Shown: positions 1 through 8,847, counted from the stretch's first letter. The stretch is DNA of 64,000 nt from Paenibacillus naphthalenovorans (GCF_900099895.1 NZ_FNDY01000021.1:1-64000), one strand, 5' to 3'. Numbers and translations: made by a program. Notes: generated by a model not told the origin, from the sequence alone.

Positions 1-44
1 TTTCAGTTCTGCTCTGGTCAATGTTAATGTCTCCTGTCCCATAG

Positions 45-86
45 TGACATTATCTCAGAACAGTTACAGGATGACATTATCACAGA
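45..86. repeat. Direct repeats resembling an insertion-sequence end
   Basis: TGACATTATCTCAG (from 45) and TGACATTATCACAG (from 72) are near-identical direct repeats spaced 27 bp apart, and each is followed by a run similar to AACA. Tandem motifs of this kind are typical of the terminal transposase-binding repeats of some insertion sequences. They stop exactly where the recognisable thrS remnant begins, so an element end may have cut thrS. The transposase would lie left of the window. The IS assignment is inference. Confidence 0.4.
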
Positions 87-1244
87 CGAACAACACCTGG
101 TCGAAATCATTACACTTGACAGCAAGGATGGGCTGGAGGTCTATCGCCACAGTACGGCGCATTTTGATGGCGCAAGCCATGAAGCGCATATACGGGGATA
201 AGGCCGTCAAGCTCGGAATAGGCCCCGTTATCGCAGACGGGTTTTACTACGACATCGACATTGAGAAGCCGCTTGCAGTGATTACCATATATACGCAGGG
301 AGAGTTTTCAGACCTTTGTCGCGGACCGCATCTGCCCTCCACCGGCCGGATCAAAGCATTCAAACTGATGAATGTTGCCGGAGCTTATGGGCGCGGTGAC
401 TCAAAGAATAAAATGCTTCAGCGTATTTACGGGACTTCATTCTCGAAAAAGGGGCAGCTCGATGAGCATTTGAAACTTCTTGAAGAAGCCAAAAAGCGCG
501 ATCACCGGAAGCTGGGCAAAGCGCTCGGATTGTTTATGTTATCCGAAGAAGCGCCGGGTATGCCATTCTACTTGTCAAAAGGGATGGTCATCCGGACCGA
601 GCTTGAAAACTTCCTGCGCAATATGCAGCAAAAACGGGATTATGAAGAAGTGCGCACACCGTTTATCATGAAACAAAGGCTGTGGGAGAAGTCAGGCCAC
701 TGGGATCATTACCGTGAAAATATGTACTTTACCGAGGTTGACGAAACAAAATTCGCGCTCAAACCGATGAATTGTCCGGGGCACACTGGATTTTCAGATG
801 CCGGAGAAATTTGACCTGTCGTACATCGGCGAAGACAACAGGAAATACCGGCCAGTCGTGATTCATCGTGCCGTATATGGTTCCATTGACCGGTTCATTG
901 GCATTTTAACGGAACACTACAGCGGCGCATTTCCGCTTTGGCTTGCGCCGGTTCAGGTGAAGCTGCTGCCGGTGTCGGCTCCATTCCTCGACTATGCTTT
1001 TCAAGTGAAGGCAGCGCTCCGGAACGCTGGTATACGGGTCGAGGTCGACGGGAGTAACGAAAAATTGGGCTACAAAATCCGCGAGGCTCAGTTGGAGAAA
1101 ATTCCTATTATGCTGATACTCGGTGAAAACGAGGCAACCTCCGGTACAGCAGCCGTCAGAAAACGCGGGGAAGGGGATCTCGGGACAAAAAGCGTGCAAG
1201 AGATCGCTGAGCAGATCTGCAAAGAAATTCGCGAAAAAAAGTGA
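86..1244 (+). pseudogene. thrS: Threonyl-tRNA synthetase pseudogene with three deletions
   Basis: Threonyl-tRNA synthetase charges tRNA-Thr and is normally about 640 residues. Here fragments of it lie in order but in different frames. First comes the editing-domain start (RHSTAH, then a frameshift into [10 protein letters not shown] and [15 protein letters not shown]). About 60 codons are then missing before the DLCRGPH and [15 protein letters not shown] segments. The catalytic core is readable to motif 1 and [10 protein letters not shown] (to about 785). About 140 codons holding motif 2 and the zinc-site region are then lost, with a frame change, before [12 protein letters not shown]. Motif 3 and the anticodon-binding domain follow to the stop at 1244. 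The N-terminal TGS domain is absent. No active enzyme can be made, so a working copy must exist elsewhere in the genome. Confidence 0.93.
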
Positions 1245-1396
1245 CGGCTGGCGCGCTGTTTCACACGAAAATAGGATGAGCAGGGAACAAGGTTATTATC
1301 AAAATATAAGCGAATGGAAAGAATTGTTGGAAGCCTACATCATTTCTTCACAAGTCAGTGGTAAAGTAATCAAAGAAACGTGTTTGGAGGATGGTC

Positions 1397-2089
1397 ATGA
1401 AAACGATTTTGGTGGTGGATGACGAGGAGAAAATTCGCGATGTCATGGTGTCCTATCTTAACAAGGAAGGGTTTAAAACATTAGAAGCGGCAACCGGAAA
1501 AGAGGCATTGTATACTCTGCAAAACCTGCCGGTCGATCTCGTCATACTCGATCTCATGCTGCCGGATATGGAGGGGGAGCTTGTATGCCAAACCATACGT
1601 CAAAACCATTCCGTTCCAATTCTCATGCTTACCGCCAAAGTGTCGGAAAACAATCGAATCAAAGGCTTGTCCATTGGCGCCGATGATTATGTGACCAAGC
1701 CTTTCGATCCGCGCGAGGTCGTGGCCAGGGTCCGGGCGATCCTGCGCCGAACGGATGACCGTCATTTGCTTGCTGACCGCATAGCCTTCAACAATGGCCA
1801 TTTGGTGATCGATTCGCTGAAACGAATCGTCCTTCGCAATGGAGAACCGGTGAATTTAACGCCGAACGAATACTCGCTGCTCCTTGCTTTGGCTAAATAT
1901 CCTCAGCGGCATTTTTCACGTGAGGAATTGGCAGATAAAGTGCTCGGTTATGAATTCGAAGGCGATATTCGGACCATTGACCAGCATGTTAAAAATATAC
2001 GCCACAAAATCGAGCCGGATCCGAAAAACCCCCGATATATCGTTACAGTTTATGGTTACGGTTATCGCTTTTCAGGTGGTGCCCGATGA
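1397..2089 (+). CDS. OmpR/PhoB-family response regulator
   Basis: A two-component response regulator of 230 residues. The receiver domain (about 1-120) has the acidic pair D8-D9, the phospho-acceptor D52 in the VILDLMLPD segment, and the switch Lys in the YVTKPFDP segment. A winged-helix DNA-binding domain follows (about 130-230, ending with the VYGYGYRF hairpin typical of PhoB/OmpR). GGAGG at 1386-1390 directly abuts an ATG at 1391, so the ATG at 1397 (6-base spacing) is the better start. The stop overlaps the kinase start by four bases (ATGA), so the two genes are translationally coupled. Its likely target is the lipoprotein gene at 3299, but no operator was recognised. Confidence 0.95.
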   Translation: MKTILVVDDEEKIRDVMVSYLNKEGFKTLEAATGKEALYTLQNLPVDLVILDLMLPDMEGELVCQTIRQNHSVPILMLTAKVSENNRIKGLSIGADDYVTKPFDPREVVARVRAILRRTDDRHLLADRIAFNNGHLVIDSLKRIVLRNGEPVNLTPNEYSLLLALAKYPQRHFSREELADKVLGYEFEGDIRTIDQHVKNIRHKIEPDPKNPRYIVTVYGYGYRFSGGAR

Positions 2090-3168
2090 ATAAGCGATTG
2101 CACACCCGTCTGGCGATGCTGATCATTGCAATAGCGACGGGCATTTTATTGATTTCGACGGTCAGCATTATTTGGGGAACCCATTATCATATTTCCATGT
2201 ATCAGGCACAGGCTGCAGGCGCGCATCATGATTTTCCGCAGCTGGGTTATCACTTGGAACAGGCGCTCATTCAATCGATCTTGTGGACGTTTGCCGGTTC
2301 CATCGTCCTTTCGGTTCTGATCGGTTTTTATACAGCGAAACGTATTTCGGCCCCCCTTGTCGACATGAAACGGGTCGCGGAACGGATGTCGGACGGCCAG
2401 CTGGACGCCAGGGTGAAACTCGACGGCAAGGACGAGCTTGCGGAATTGGGCAGTTCGCTAAACAAACTGGCCGAGCAATTGCACAAACAAGAGCAACTTC
2501 GGGTCACCATGACCGAAGACATCGCGCATGAACTTCGAACGCCGCTCGCCACTTTAAAAAGCCATATGCGGGCGTTTGAAGACGGCGTTTGGGAACCGAC
2601 TCCGGAACGCATCCATTCCTGCTACGAAGAGATTGAACGGTTGACGGACATGGTAGCAGAACTGGAAGACCTGACCCATATGGAATCTCAGGCATTTCAT
2701 TTGGAACGAAAAGAAGAGCCTCTGGTTTCCATGATTGCCAAAGGGGTGGACTTGGTTTCCGCTGCTTATCTTGAAAAAAAGATTAAGCTTTCGTTTAGCT
2801 GCAGTCCGGACATCCGGATTGTTGCGGACCGCAAACGCATGATTCAGGTGTTGGTCAATCTGCTTGGCAATGCCCTCAAATACACTCCGGAGAGCGGGGA
2901 AGTGCGAATTGAAGCTGTAGAGGAGGAACAATACGTACTTATTGCCGTTCAGGATTCGGGCAGCGGTATTGCGCGGGAGGATTTGCCGTATATTTTCGAG
3001 CGGTTTTACCGGGGGGACAAGTCGCGAAACCGGAAAACCGGCGGCAGCGGTTTGGGGTTAACCATCGTAAAGAAGCTGGTTAACGCTCACGGGGGACAGA
3101 TTTGGGCGGAAAGCAGTCAGGGGACCACGTTTTATATCCGAATTCCTAAAGTAAGCCGTTCTTTTTAA
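2086..3168 (+). CDS. Sensor histidine kinase with a His/Met-containing sensor loop
   Basis: A membrane histidine kinase of 360 residues paired with the regulator at 1397. Layout: TM1 about 8-30, a short extracytoplasmic loop 31-62, TM2 about 63-81, HAMP about 82-134, HisKA with phospho-acceptor H148 in EDIAHELRTPL, then HATPase_c with the N box (NLLGNALKYT), DSGSGI and the GGSGLGLTI lid. The sensor loop is unusually rich in His and Met (HYHISM, AHHDF, GYHLE). Loops of this kind are seen in metal sensors. With the Met/His-rich lipoprotein downstream, copper or silver sensing is a reasonable inference, though not shown. Confidence 0.93.
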   Translation: MNKRLHTRLAMLIIAIATGILLISTVSIIWGTHYHISMYQAQAAGAHHDFPQLGYHLEQALIQSILWTFAGSIVLSVLIGFYTAKRISAPLVDMKRVAERMSDGQLDARVKLDGKDELAELGSSLNKLAEQLHKQEQLRVTMTEDIAHELRTPLATLKSHMRAFEDGVWEPTPERIHSCYEEIERLTDMVAELEDLTHMESQAFHLERKEEPLVSMIAKGVDLVSAAYLEKKIKLSFSCSPDIRIVADRKRMIQVLVNLLGNALKYTPESGEVRIEAVEEEQYVLIAVQDSGSGIAREDLPYIFERFYRGDKSRNRKTGGSGLGLTIVKKLVNAHGGQIWAESSQGTTFYIRIPKVSRSF

Positions 3169-3298
3169 CCGGCAAATCATCATTCTTCACAAGATCTTCA
3201 AAAGCGGTGGTTATTCTTATTGCAGCGGATTGGTTTGGACATTAGCGGGCACAATCTCGCAAAATGAAAAACCGTAAAGACAGGAAGGAGGCTGTGTA

Positions 3299-4615
3299 AT
3301 GAAAAAAACAATGAAAGTCGGAATTGTTTCCGTGGTTACGGCCTTGGCCTTAACGGGATGCTTCCATGCTACGGATTCTTCCCCGCAGCACGAGGGGCAT
3401 AACATGGGGAATGCGGAGCAGCAGGCCGGTTCCGGACAAAGTCAACCGGTCTTGGCGGTTAACATGCCGTGGGTGGGATCGAAAAACACAACACGCATCA
3501 ATACGAGTGATCCCGCGGAGGCGGCCGTGCTGGTTTCGCGAACGTTGTGGATGGCTACCGGCGACGAGAACAGACCGGGCGGTGTCGTGCTCGCGAATCC
3601 GGACGATTGGCAAACGGCGCTTGTCAGTGCGAATCTGATTCATCATCCGAATAACGGCCCAGTGCTTTTCGTGGATAAAGACGGGATTCCCGAAGTCACC
3701 TTGAACGAGTTGAAGCGGTTAAAGCCTGCAGGTGTGCCCATGAACAACGGTGTCCAGGTCATTCTGGTCGGTGATCTCGATCCAAAGGTAGAGGAACAGG
3801 TGAAGGAGCTTGGGCTGAAAACGGACAAGATTGCAGGCGGAAATCATGCGGCGGTGGCCAAAGCGGTTGATGCCTATTATGCGAATGTCACTAAAGAGAA
3901 TCCTCCTTCAGTGATCGTGGGTTCGAAGGATAGCCAGGAATATACCATGCCTGCCGTAAACTGGATCGCCCATATGCCGGAACCGCTGCTTTATGTCACA
4001 AAAGACGAAATTCCGCAGGAAACCGTCGATGCTTTAAAGACGCGGGGAGGCAAAGCAAACATCTATATCCTTGGACCGGAATCGGTGGTATCGGCCAGTG
4101 TGGAAACCCAATTGGGGCAATTCGGAAGGGTCGTCCGGATCGCCGGGAAAGATCCTTACGAAAATGCCGTTGCCTTCGCGAAATACAAAGATCTCGTTAC
4201 GGATTTTGGGTGGGGAATAACAACACCGGGACACAACTTCTCTTTCGTGAGCAAGGATTCCCCGGCTTTGGCCCTGGCTGCCGCACCGTTCTCCCATTTG
4301 GGCAAACATGCGCCGATGCTTTGGACGGATAAGGACAGCATGCCGGAGGCCGTCATGTCCTATGTCATGTCGATTCAGCCGAAGTATAAGAGGACTCCTG
4401 CGGAAGGACCTTACAATCATGCCTGGTTAACAGGGGGCGAAGACGTGCTGAGCGCCGCGGCACAAGGGGAAATAGATGCCATGCTGGAGATCGTCTCCGA
4501 ATCCGGAGCAGGCCATGGAGGACATGGCAGCGGCAATGCCCATGCGGGAACGCAGCCTGATACGGGTGGAGGAAACGGACACGATATGGGCAGCATGCCT
4601 GGAATGAAGCATTGA
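3299..4615 (+). CDS. Lipoprotein with CWB2-like repeats and Met/His-rich ends
   Basis: An exported lipoprotein of 438 residues. The signal peptide ends in the lipobox LTG-C21, so the mature protein would be lipid-anchored on the outer face of the membrane. Just after Cys21 there is a His/Met segment (HEGHNMGN), and the last 40 residues are again Gly/His/Met-rich (GHGGHGSG, GHDMGSMPGMKH), which suggests metal binding. Between them are three repeats of about 100 residues (starting near 60, 165 and 285) with alternating VILVGD, YILGPE and RIAGKDPYENA patterns, like cell-wall-binding repeat 2 (CWB2). A strong AGGAAGGAGG precedes the ATG. It sits 130 bp after the kinase and is probably in the same regulon. 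Function is inferred only. Confidence 0.8.
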   Translation: MKKTMKVGIVSVVTALALTGCFHATDSSPQHEGHNMGNAEQQAGSGQSQPVLAVNMPWVGSKNTTRINTSDPAEAAVLVSRTLWMATGDENRPGGVVLANPDDWQTALVSANLIHHPNNGPVLFVDKDGIPEVTLNELKRLKPAGVPMNNGVQVILVGDLDPKVEEQVKELGLKTDKIAGGNHAAVAKAVDAYYANVTKENPPSVIVGSKDSQEYTMPAVNWIAHMPEPLLYVTKDEIPQETVDALKTRGGKANIYILGPESVVSASVETQLGQFGRVVRIAGKDPYENAVAFAKYKDLVTDFGWGITTPGHNFSFVSKDSPALALAAAPFSHLGKHAPMLWTDKDSMPEAVMSYVMSIQPKYKRTPAEGPYNHAWLTGGEDVLSAAAQGEIDAMLEIVSESGAGHGGHGSGNAHAGTQPDTGGGNGHDMGSMPGMKH

Positions 4616-4762
4616 ATAAAAGCAGCTTGAAACGGCGAAAATACGCAATCGATAAGAAAACATAAACGCCTTTTACATGCTATGAATGAAAAAAGCGCCT
4701 CCTGTATGCCGGGTCTCGGAATGATGCACATTCACTGCCCTAATTGAAGGAGGACGTTCTAC

Positions 4763-5041
4763 ATGAAGTATAAGCAATCCAAAAAGCAAAATCAACGCAT
4801 TCTACAAAATACCGAATCGACCCTTGTGGTCGGAGCCGACATTGCCAAGAAAACGCATGTCGCCCGAGCCGTCGATTACCGCGGAATCGAGCTCGGAGTC
4901 TTAGCGAAATCCAATGCGGAGTTTGTGAACAGAACGAAGCGTATTGTTGCCGAATTAGGCAAGGAAATCGCAACCCCCGATGAAGCAAGAAAGATTTTGA
5001 AATTAACCAAGACACCCCAACTTGGAGAAGTTTTCAAGTGA
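4763..5041 (+). pseudogene. IS110-type transposase N-terminal fragment
   Basis: The first 65 or so codons match the start of IS110-family (DEDD) transposases: the VVGADIAKKTHVARAVDYRG segment with the first catalytic Asp, then the LAKSNAEFVN segment. The normal protein is about 400 residues. Homology stops after about residue 66, and the last 27 codons (EIATPDEARKILKL onward) do not look like transposase. They resemble the C-terminal tail of beta-keto-acid-cleavage enzymes, but that is a weak guess. The fragment keeps a good ribosome site (GAAGGAGG), so the chimera could still be translated. Read as a deletion junction. Confidence 0.7.
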
Positions 5042-5075
5042 CCAAACCCGAAAACAACCAAGGGAGGAAGTCACT

Positions 5076-5627
5076 TTGTATATTCTCCAAGTATGTCTGT
5101 TTTCCTTCGAAGAACTATTAAAAATACAACCCAAGGAGCGATTGCCCATCTTATTCAGCTCTCTCGATCTGAGGCCGTATGCCAAGGAATTGAGGAGCCG
5201 TTCACCCCGAGGCGCTGACGGATACTGCAGACAAGGTATTCTACGAGCACTCTTGGCTGCGCCACTTGAAGGAATCGATACCTTTACGGGATTGCATCAT
5301 CGTTTGGATACGGATCTCCGGTTTCGTTATCAGTGTGGTCTTCCTCTGGATCGGGAAGCTCCCTCCATATCCACATTAAGCCGAGTTTTCGCGGAACTGA
5401 CGAAGAAGGGCTTGGCAAAACAGCTTTTTGAGGATTGGTCACACGCTGTCAACAGGAAGGCATCCTGGATGGCAGTAACGTCGCCATTGACAGCGCCGCT
5501 CTCCGTGCTTACGAGAAAAAGCAACCCAAACGCAAAAGCGCGCAAACGGGCAATTGCAAACTGGGGCGCAAAATTTGATTCCTTCGGTAAAATTAGAATA
5601 ATAAAGGACTGCCCGTTATTCAACTAA
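5076..5627 (+). pseudogene. IS1182/IS5-type (DUF772) transposase, truncated and frameshifted
   Basis: The N-terminal DUF772 part of a DDE transposase is clear (LYILQVCLFSFEELLKI, DGYCRQGILRALLAAPLEGI, TGLHHRLDTDLRFRYQCG, APSISTLSRVF). A TTG at 5076 preceded by AGGGAGG is the natural start. Near 5440 the frame slips: the continuation CQQEGILDGSNVAIDSAALRA (split over two frames) lies in another frame until about 5550, where NWGAKFDSFG returns. The catalytic C-terminal half is missing. The 110 bases after the stop hold no recognisable gene. This is dead, and it lies on the IS110 fragment in a small transposon graveyard. Confidence 0.85.
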
Positions 5628-5738
5628 CGAAAGTCCGCATGTTAAATAAAGGAGTGGAACCCCGAGGCCGATCGGGATTATTTTTATGCCCGGGAATGGG
5701 CGGGAAGGAGTGACTGATCTGGGACTGCGATGTTTATT

Positions 5739-6530
5739 TTAAGTGGATTCGAGGGAAGGCTTCATATTTTTCAGTACCTTGTCGGCGTTCACGACGTCGG
5801 CGTATCTCGCATTTAAGTCCAATAGGGTGATGTTCTGGATTGTCTGATTGCGGTCGCCTACCGCCTCCTTTGGAATGATCACCTTGTATCCCCTCTGCAG
5901 CGCTTCGACAGCCGTCGCCCGGATGCTTCCGCTTGTCGTCGCACCCGCGAGAATCAATGTATCGATTTGACGCCCCTTCAAAAAATCTTCCACCGAAGAA
6001 TTGTATAAGTCCGTAATGTAGACCGTGGGGTTGATAAGGTCGTAGGGATAATCGGCAAGCTTCGGGTGAATATGGACCCATGTGCTCTGATGATCCAATA
6101 TTTGGAGCGACGGAAACTTCTGGCTCCATAAACGGGACACCTGATGGCTTGATTCATAAATGGTCATGCTGAAAATAACCGGGATACTGTGGGAAAGCGC
6201 CTCTTCGATAAGCTGCTGTGTCACGCTTACCTGATCCTCGATTTCAATAGACAGCTGTGACTGCGGGTCTGTAAACGCTATAGTTAAGTCCCGGATGAGC
6301 AGCGCGGATTTGTTACCGAAGCCGGTTTGCCCTGAGAATCCTTGATTGGAATAAAGATGCTGAACCTCATCCAGCATGTATCTTCTTTGTCCGCCGGGAG
6401 TATACATGACCTTCAAACCGTACCCCTCAACGGTTCCGTTTTTCTCCAGACGCCGCAGGGTGCTTGCCGAAATCCCCAGTAATTTTGCGGCCTCCGATAT
6501 ATTTAAAAGATTTTCATACATACGCTGCAT
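5739..6530 (-). CDS. MerR-type HTH fused to an isochorismatase-like domain without catalytic Cys
   Basis: A 263-residue fusion. Residues 9-60 form a MerR/excisionase-like helix-turn-helix (ISEAAKLLGISASTLRRLEK, then GGQRRYMLDEV). Residues 75-260 have the isochorismatase/cysteine-hydrolase fold. The catalytic Asp is kept (D81, LLIRDLT). The nucleophile Cys of the GVTTxGCV motif is Ser (S202 in TTSGSIRATA), and no Lys is found at the usual site around 171-175. The enzyme activity is therefore probably lost, and the domain may act as a ligand sensor for the DNA-binding part. The gene stands alone between transposon remains and a long AT-rich gap. The ribosome site is weak (AAGAG), and M4 is an alternative start. 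Confidence 0.8.
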   Translation of the reverse strand: MQRMYENLLNISEAAKLLGISASTLRRLEKNGTVEGYGLKVMYTPGGQRRYMLDEVQHLYSNQGFSGQTGFGNKSALLIRDLTIAFTDPQSQLSIEIEDQVSVTQQLIEEALSHSIPVIFSMTIYESSHQVSRLWSQKFPSLQILDHQSTWVHIHPKLADYPYDLINPTVYITDLYNSSVEDFLKGRQIDTLILAGATTSGSIRATAVEALQRGYKVIIPKEAVGDRNQTIQNITLLDLNARYADVVNADKVLKNMKPSLEST

Positions 6531-7054
6531 TCATTACTCTTTTCGTATAAACTTGTTAACTATGCCCAAACTTATCTAAATCCATTATAACATAATATTT
6601 TTGTTAACCATATGTAGTTTTCATTCTCCATTCAAAATGTAATAAAACATAACATAAAAAACTTGATGCTTGCATTTTAAAGGGATTATTCTAAAAAAAG
6701 AAAATGTTGACAGTGTATAAAATATAAAACACAATGAATTTGAAAGGTTTGGTAAGTTTAGTTTGTGGACTCGTGTTTTAAGAAGGAAGCGGAGTAGGGG
6801 TTCATCAAGATACGTTGAATTGAAAGTGTAGTTGCTGGCATATACCGCACCTGCTGTTATTGTACTTCCAATTTAACACGCGATTCCGCTAACGGGAAAC
6901 GATAGTTGAAACATCGAAAGGGGTGCCGCGCGGCATCCCTTCGCTTCGCTAACGGGCAGTTTCGGGTAATAATTATTTCTAAAAAAGGAATTGGTTTGGT
7001 GCTCACGAATCATATATTTAATATCCTCAATTTAAAGGAGACTAGAACACAATC
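6531..7054. other. Long intergenic region with repeat elements and possible promoters
   Basis: No coding region was found in 524 bp. The left half is AT-rich and holds a TTGACA at 6707-6712, but no well-spaced -10 box (best is CACAAT 17 bp on). The right half holds the GCTAACGGG repeat pair and a GC-rich hairpin listed separately. The region must carry the promoters of the divergent genes at 6530 and 7055. Confidence 0.5.
6888..6960. repeat. Paired GCTAACGGG elements around a GC-rich hairpin
   Basis: GCTAACGGGAAACG (6888) and GCTAACGGGCAGTTTCG (6948) are direct repeats 60 bp apart. Between them, 6919-6940 is a near-perfect palindrome (AGGGGTGCCG, CG, CGGCATCCCT; one mismatch). A further copy, GCTAACGGGCAG, lies at 18433-18444 in another intergenic region. 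They look like short interspersed extragenic repeats rather than genes. Confidence 0.55.
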
Positions 7055-8530
7055 ATGAAATTATCGATAAAATTATTAGCTGTATTTTCCTTGCTTTCAG
7101 TAGTGTTGGGAAATTTAGATACAGCCTTTGCTGGGAATGACTCGATTGGTTGGAAGGATATCGCAGTTGGCGGAGGAGTTAGTCTTGCCATTAAAAAGGA
7201 TGGGACCCTCTGGGCATGGGGTGAATCAAATCGATCAGGAGTATTCGGTAATGGACAAAAAGGAACGGAAAATCCTATGATTCCAGTTCAAGTTTCAGGG
7301 TTAAAAGATGTACGCCTTATTGCTGCTGGTTCACATCATGCTTTAGCAGTGGATAAAGGAGGTTCTGTATGGGCTTGGGGAAGAAATTCTGAGGGTCAAA
7401 TCGGAGATGGGACGAAAACCGTAATAAAACCTGGACAAGGATCTCAAGTTGTTGAAGACAACGATCGCGTCACGCCAGTAAAGGTTAGGGGAATAGATAA
7501 TGTTGTTCTTGTTGCTGGAAATTGGAGTAAAAGTTTCGCTGTAACAAGTGACGGTAGTCTTTGGAACTGGGGGAAGTCTCCTTCCAAACTTGATGGTTTT
7601 TTTGACATCGTTTCTATCTCCACTGGGTACGGAAATAATTTAATTGCTACAAGAAAAGACGGGACTGTTTGGACACTCGATCAAGGAAAAGCGGTTCAAA
7701 TTGAGGGTTTAAACGATGTTCTAGCTGTTGCAGCAGCCTCAAGAGATTCCTACGCTTTGAAAAAAGACGGCTCTGTTTGGGTGTTTGGTTCAAACGGGGC
7801 AGGTAAGATTGCAGGTGAAACAGTAAATAAGAAATCCAATCCTAAATTAGTGGAAGGTATTACAGATGTTGTTTCCATACAAGCTACTGCAGGCGGACCA
7901 CTCTATTTAAAAAGAGATGGAACTGTTTGGGCAAGTGGTCAAAATTTAGGCGGACAATTAGGAATAGGATCTTATGAAGATAGCAACGTACCTGTTCAAG
8001 TTAAAGGTCTACATAAAATAATAAAGATCGCGGCACACGGTACAGGTTTCCGCTCTATGGCGCTTCGAGAAGACGGGACTTTATTTTCTTGGGGCGGAGG
8101 CTATACGGGAGATGGAACTCAATGGTATAGGACAGAACCAGTTTGGATTAAAAGTAATGAGAATGAAGATTTTGTAGACAACTTAATTAGCGTTAAAATT
8201 GATGAAAAGGTACTCGAGTTCGAACAACTACCTATATTGGTTGATGGAACAACCTTGGTTCCGATGCGCAAAATTTTTGAATCTTTGGGTGCCGTAATAG
8301 AATGGCATGCCGAAACTTCTACAGTAACTGCACATAAAGGGCAAACCACCATACAATTAACGATAGATAGTGATTCTGCAATCATTAATGGTGAATTAAC
8401 AAAGTTAGATGCTCCACCAATAATAAAAAATGGCGTGACCCTTGTGCCAGTTCGCTTTATCAGTGAATCACTAGGGACAAAAGTTGAGTGGAAGGAAACT
8501 ACAAAGACGGTGCAAATTACAAGCAACTAA
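7055..8530 (+). CDS. Secreted RCC1-repeat protein with C-terminal copper-amine-oxidase-N domain
   Basis: A 491-residue exported protein. The signal peptide is about 1-26 (cleavage after AFA). Residues 30-370 hold about seven RCC1/BLIP-II-type beta-propeller repeats, each with DGTLWAWG or GSVWAWGxNxxGQxG patterns. The C-terminus (about 380-491) has two copies of the LVDGTTLVPMRKIFESLGA unit found in copper amine oxidase N-like domains, which in Paenibacilli are common on secreted proteins and are not oxidases. It probably acts outside the cell in wall or ligand binding. The gene is visibly more AT-rich than the operons nearby, which may mean recent acquisition. AAGGAG lies rather far (14 bases) before the ATG. 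Confidence 0.88.
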   Translation: MKLSIKLLAVFSLLSVVLGNLDTAFAGNDSIGWKDIAVGGGVSLAIKKDGTLWAWGESNRSGVFGNGQKGTENPMIPVQVSGLKDVRLIAAGSHHALAVDKGGSVWAWGRNSEGQIGDGTKTVIKPGQGSQVVEDNDRVTPVKVRGIDNVVLVAGNWSKSFAVTSDGSLWNWGKSPSKLDGFFDIVSISTGYGNNLIATRKDGTVWTLDQGKAVQIEGLNDVLAVAAASRDSYALKKDGSVWVFGSNGAGKIAGETVNKKSNPKLVEGITDVVSIQATAGGPLYLKRDGTVWASGQNLGGQLGIGSYEDSNVPVQVKGLHKIIKIAAHGTGFRSMALREDGTLFSWGGGYTGDGTQWYRTEPVWIKSNENEDFVDNLISVKIDEKVLEFEQLPILVDGTTLVPMRKIFESLGAVIEWHAETSTVTAHKGQTTIQLTIDSDSAIINGELTKLDAPPIIKNGVTLVPVRFISESLGTKVEWKETTKTVQITSN

Positions 8531-8548
8531 ATCATGGGCTTTTATTTT

Positions 8549-8596
8549 ATCGGAACAAATTCTTGTTACAATTCAACGTCAAGAATCTGTTCCGAT
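8549..8596 (+). terminator. Strong hairpin downstream of the RCC1-repeat gene
   Basis: ATCGGAACAAATTCTTG pairs with CAAGAATCTGTTCCGAT (16 of 17 pairs, 14-nt loop). It starts 18 bp after the stop codon. No T-run follows, so terminator function is uncertain; it may be an RNA-stabilising hairpin. Confidence 0.5.
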
Positions 8597-8712
8597 TCCT
8601 GATTTAGGCCAAGAATGTAGTCCGCTGAAGTTCAGTTATGGTAAGGGAGATTTAAACTCATTGCTGATTCGGTAGGGGGTAAATGATAAACTTCTTTACA
8701 ATCTTTTTAAAA

Positions 8713-8730
8713 TATAATCAATTGATTATA
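8713..8730. promoter_or_regulatory. Candidate ArsR operator
   Basis: A perfect 18-bp palindrome, TATAATCAATTGATTATA, lies about 120 bp before arsR. ArsR/SmtB repressors bind imperfect repeats of the ATAnTCAA...TTGAnTAT type, which this matches. The adjoining AT-rich DNA would hold the promoter. Confidence 0.6.
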
Positions 8731-8847
8731 TAATTTAATTATTATATATTTATTTTATCATTCATTTGATGTTGACTGTGAGGTGGCTATAACGGTTGAA
8801 GTCTTAAAAGACCAAAAGATTTTATAGTGATTTATTGGAGGTTCTCT

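Larger units (their letters stand above)
8531..8847. other. Intergenic region before the ars operon
   Basis: Contains a strong hairpin just after the RCC1-repeat gene and a very AT-rich stretch (8695-8765) with the candidate ArsR operator. No gene was seen. Confidence 0.6.

Noticed and set aside
6707-6735. TTGACA promoter candidate
   Set aside because: No good -10 box at 16-18 bp (only CACAAT), so it is mentioned in the gap entry but not called a promoter.
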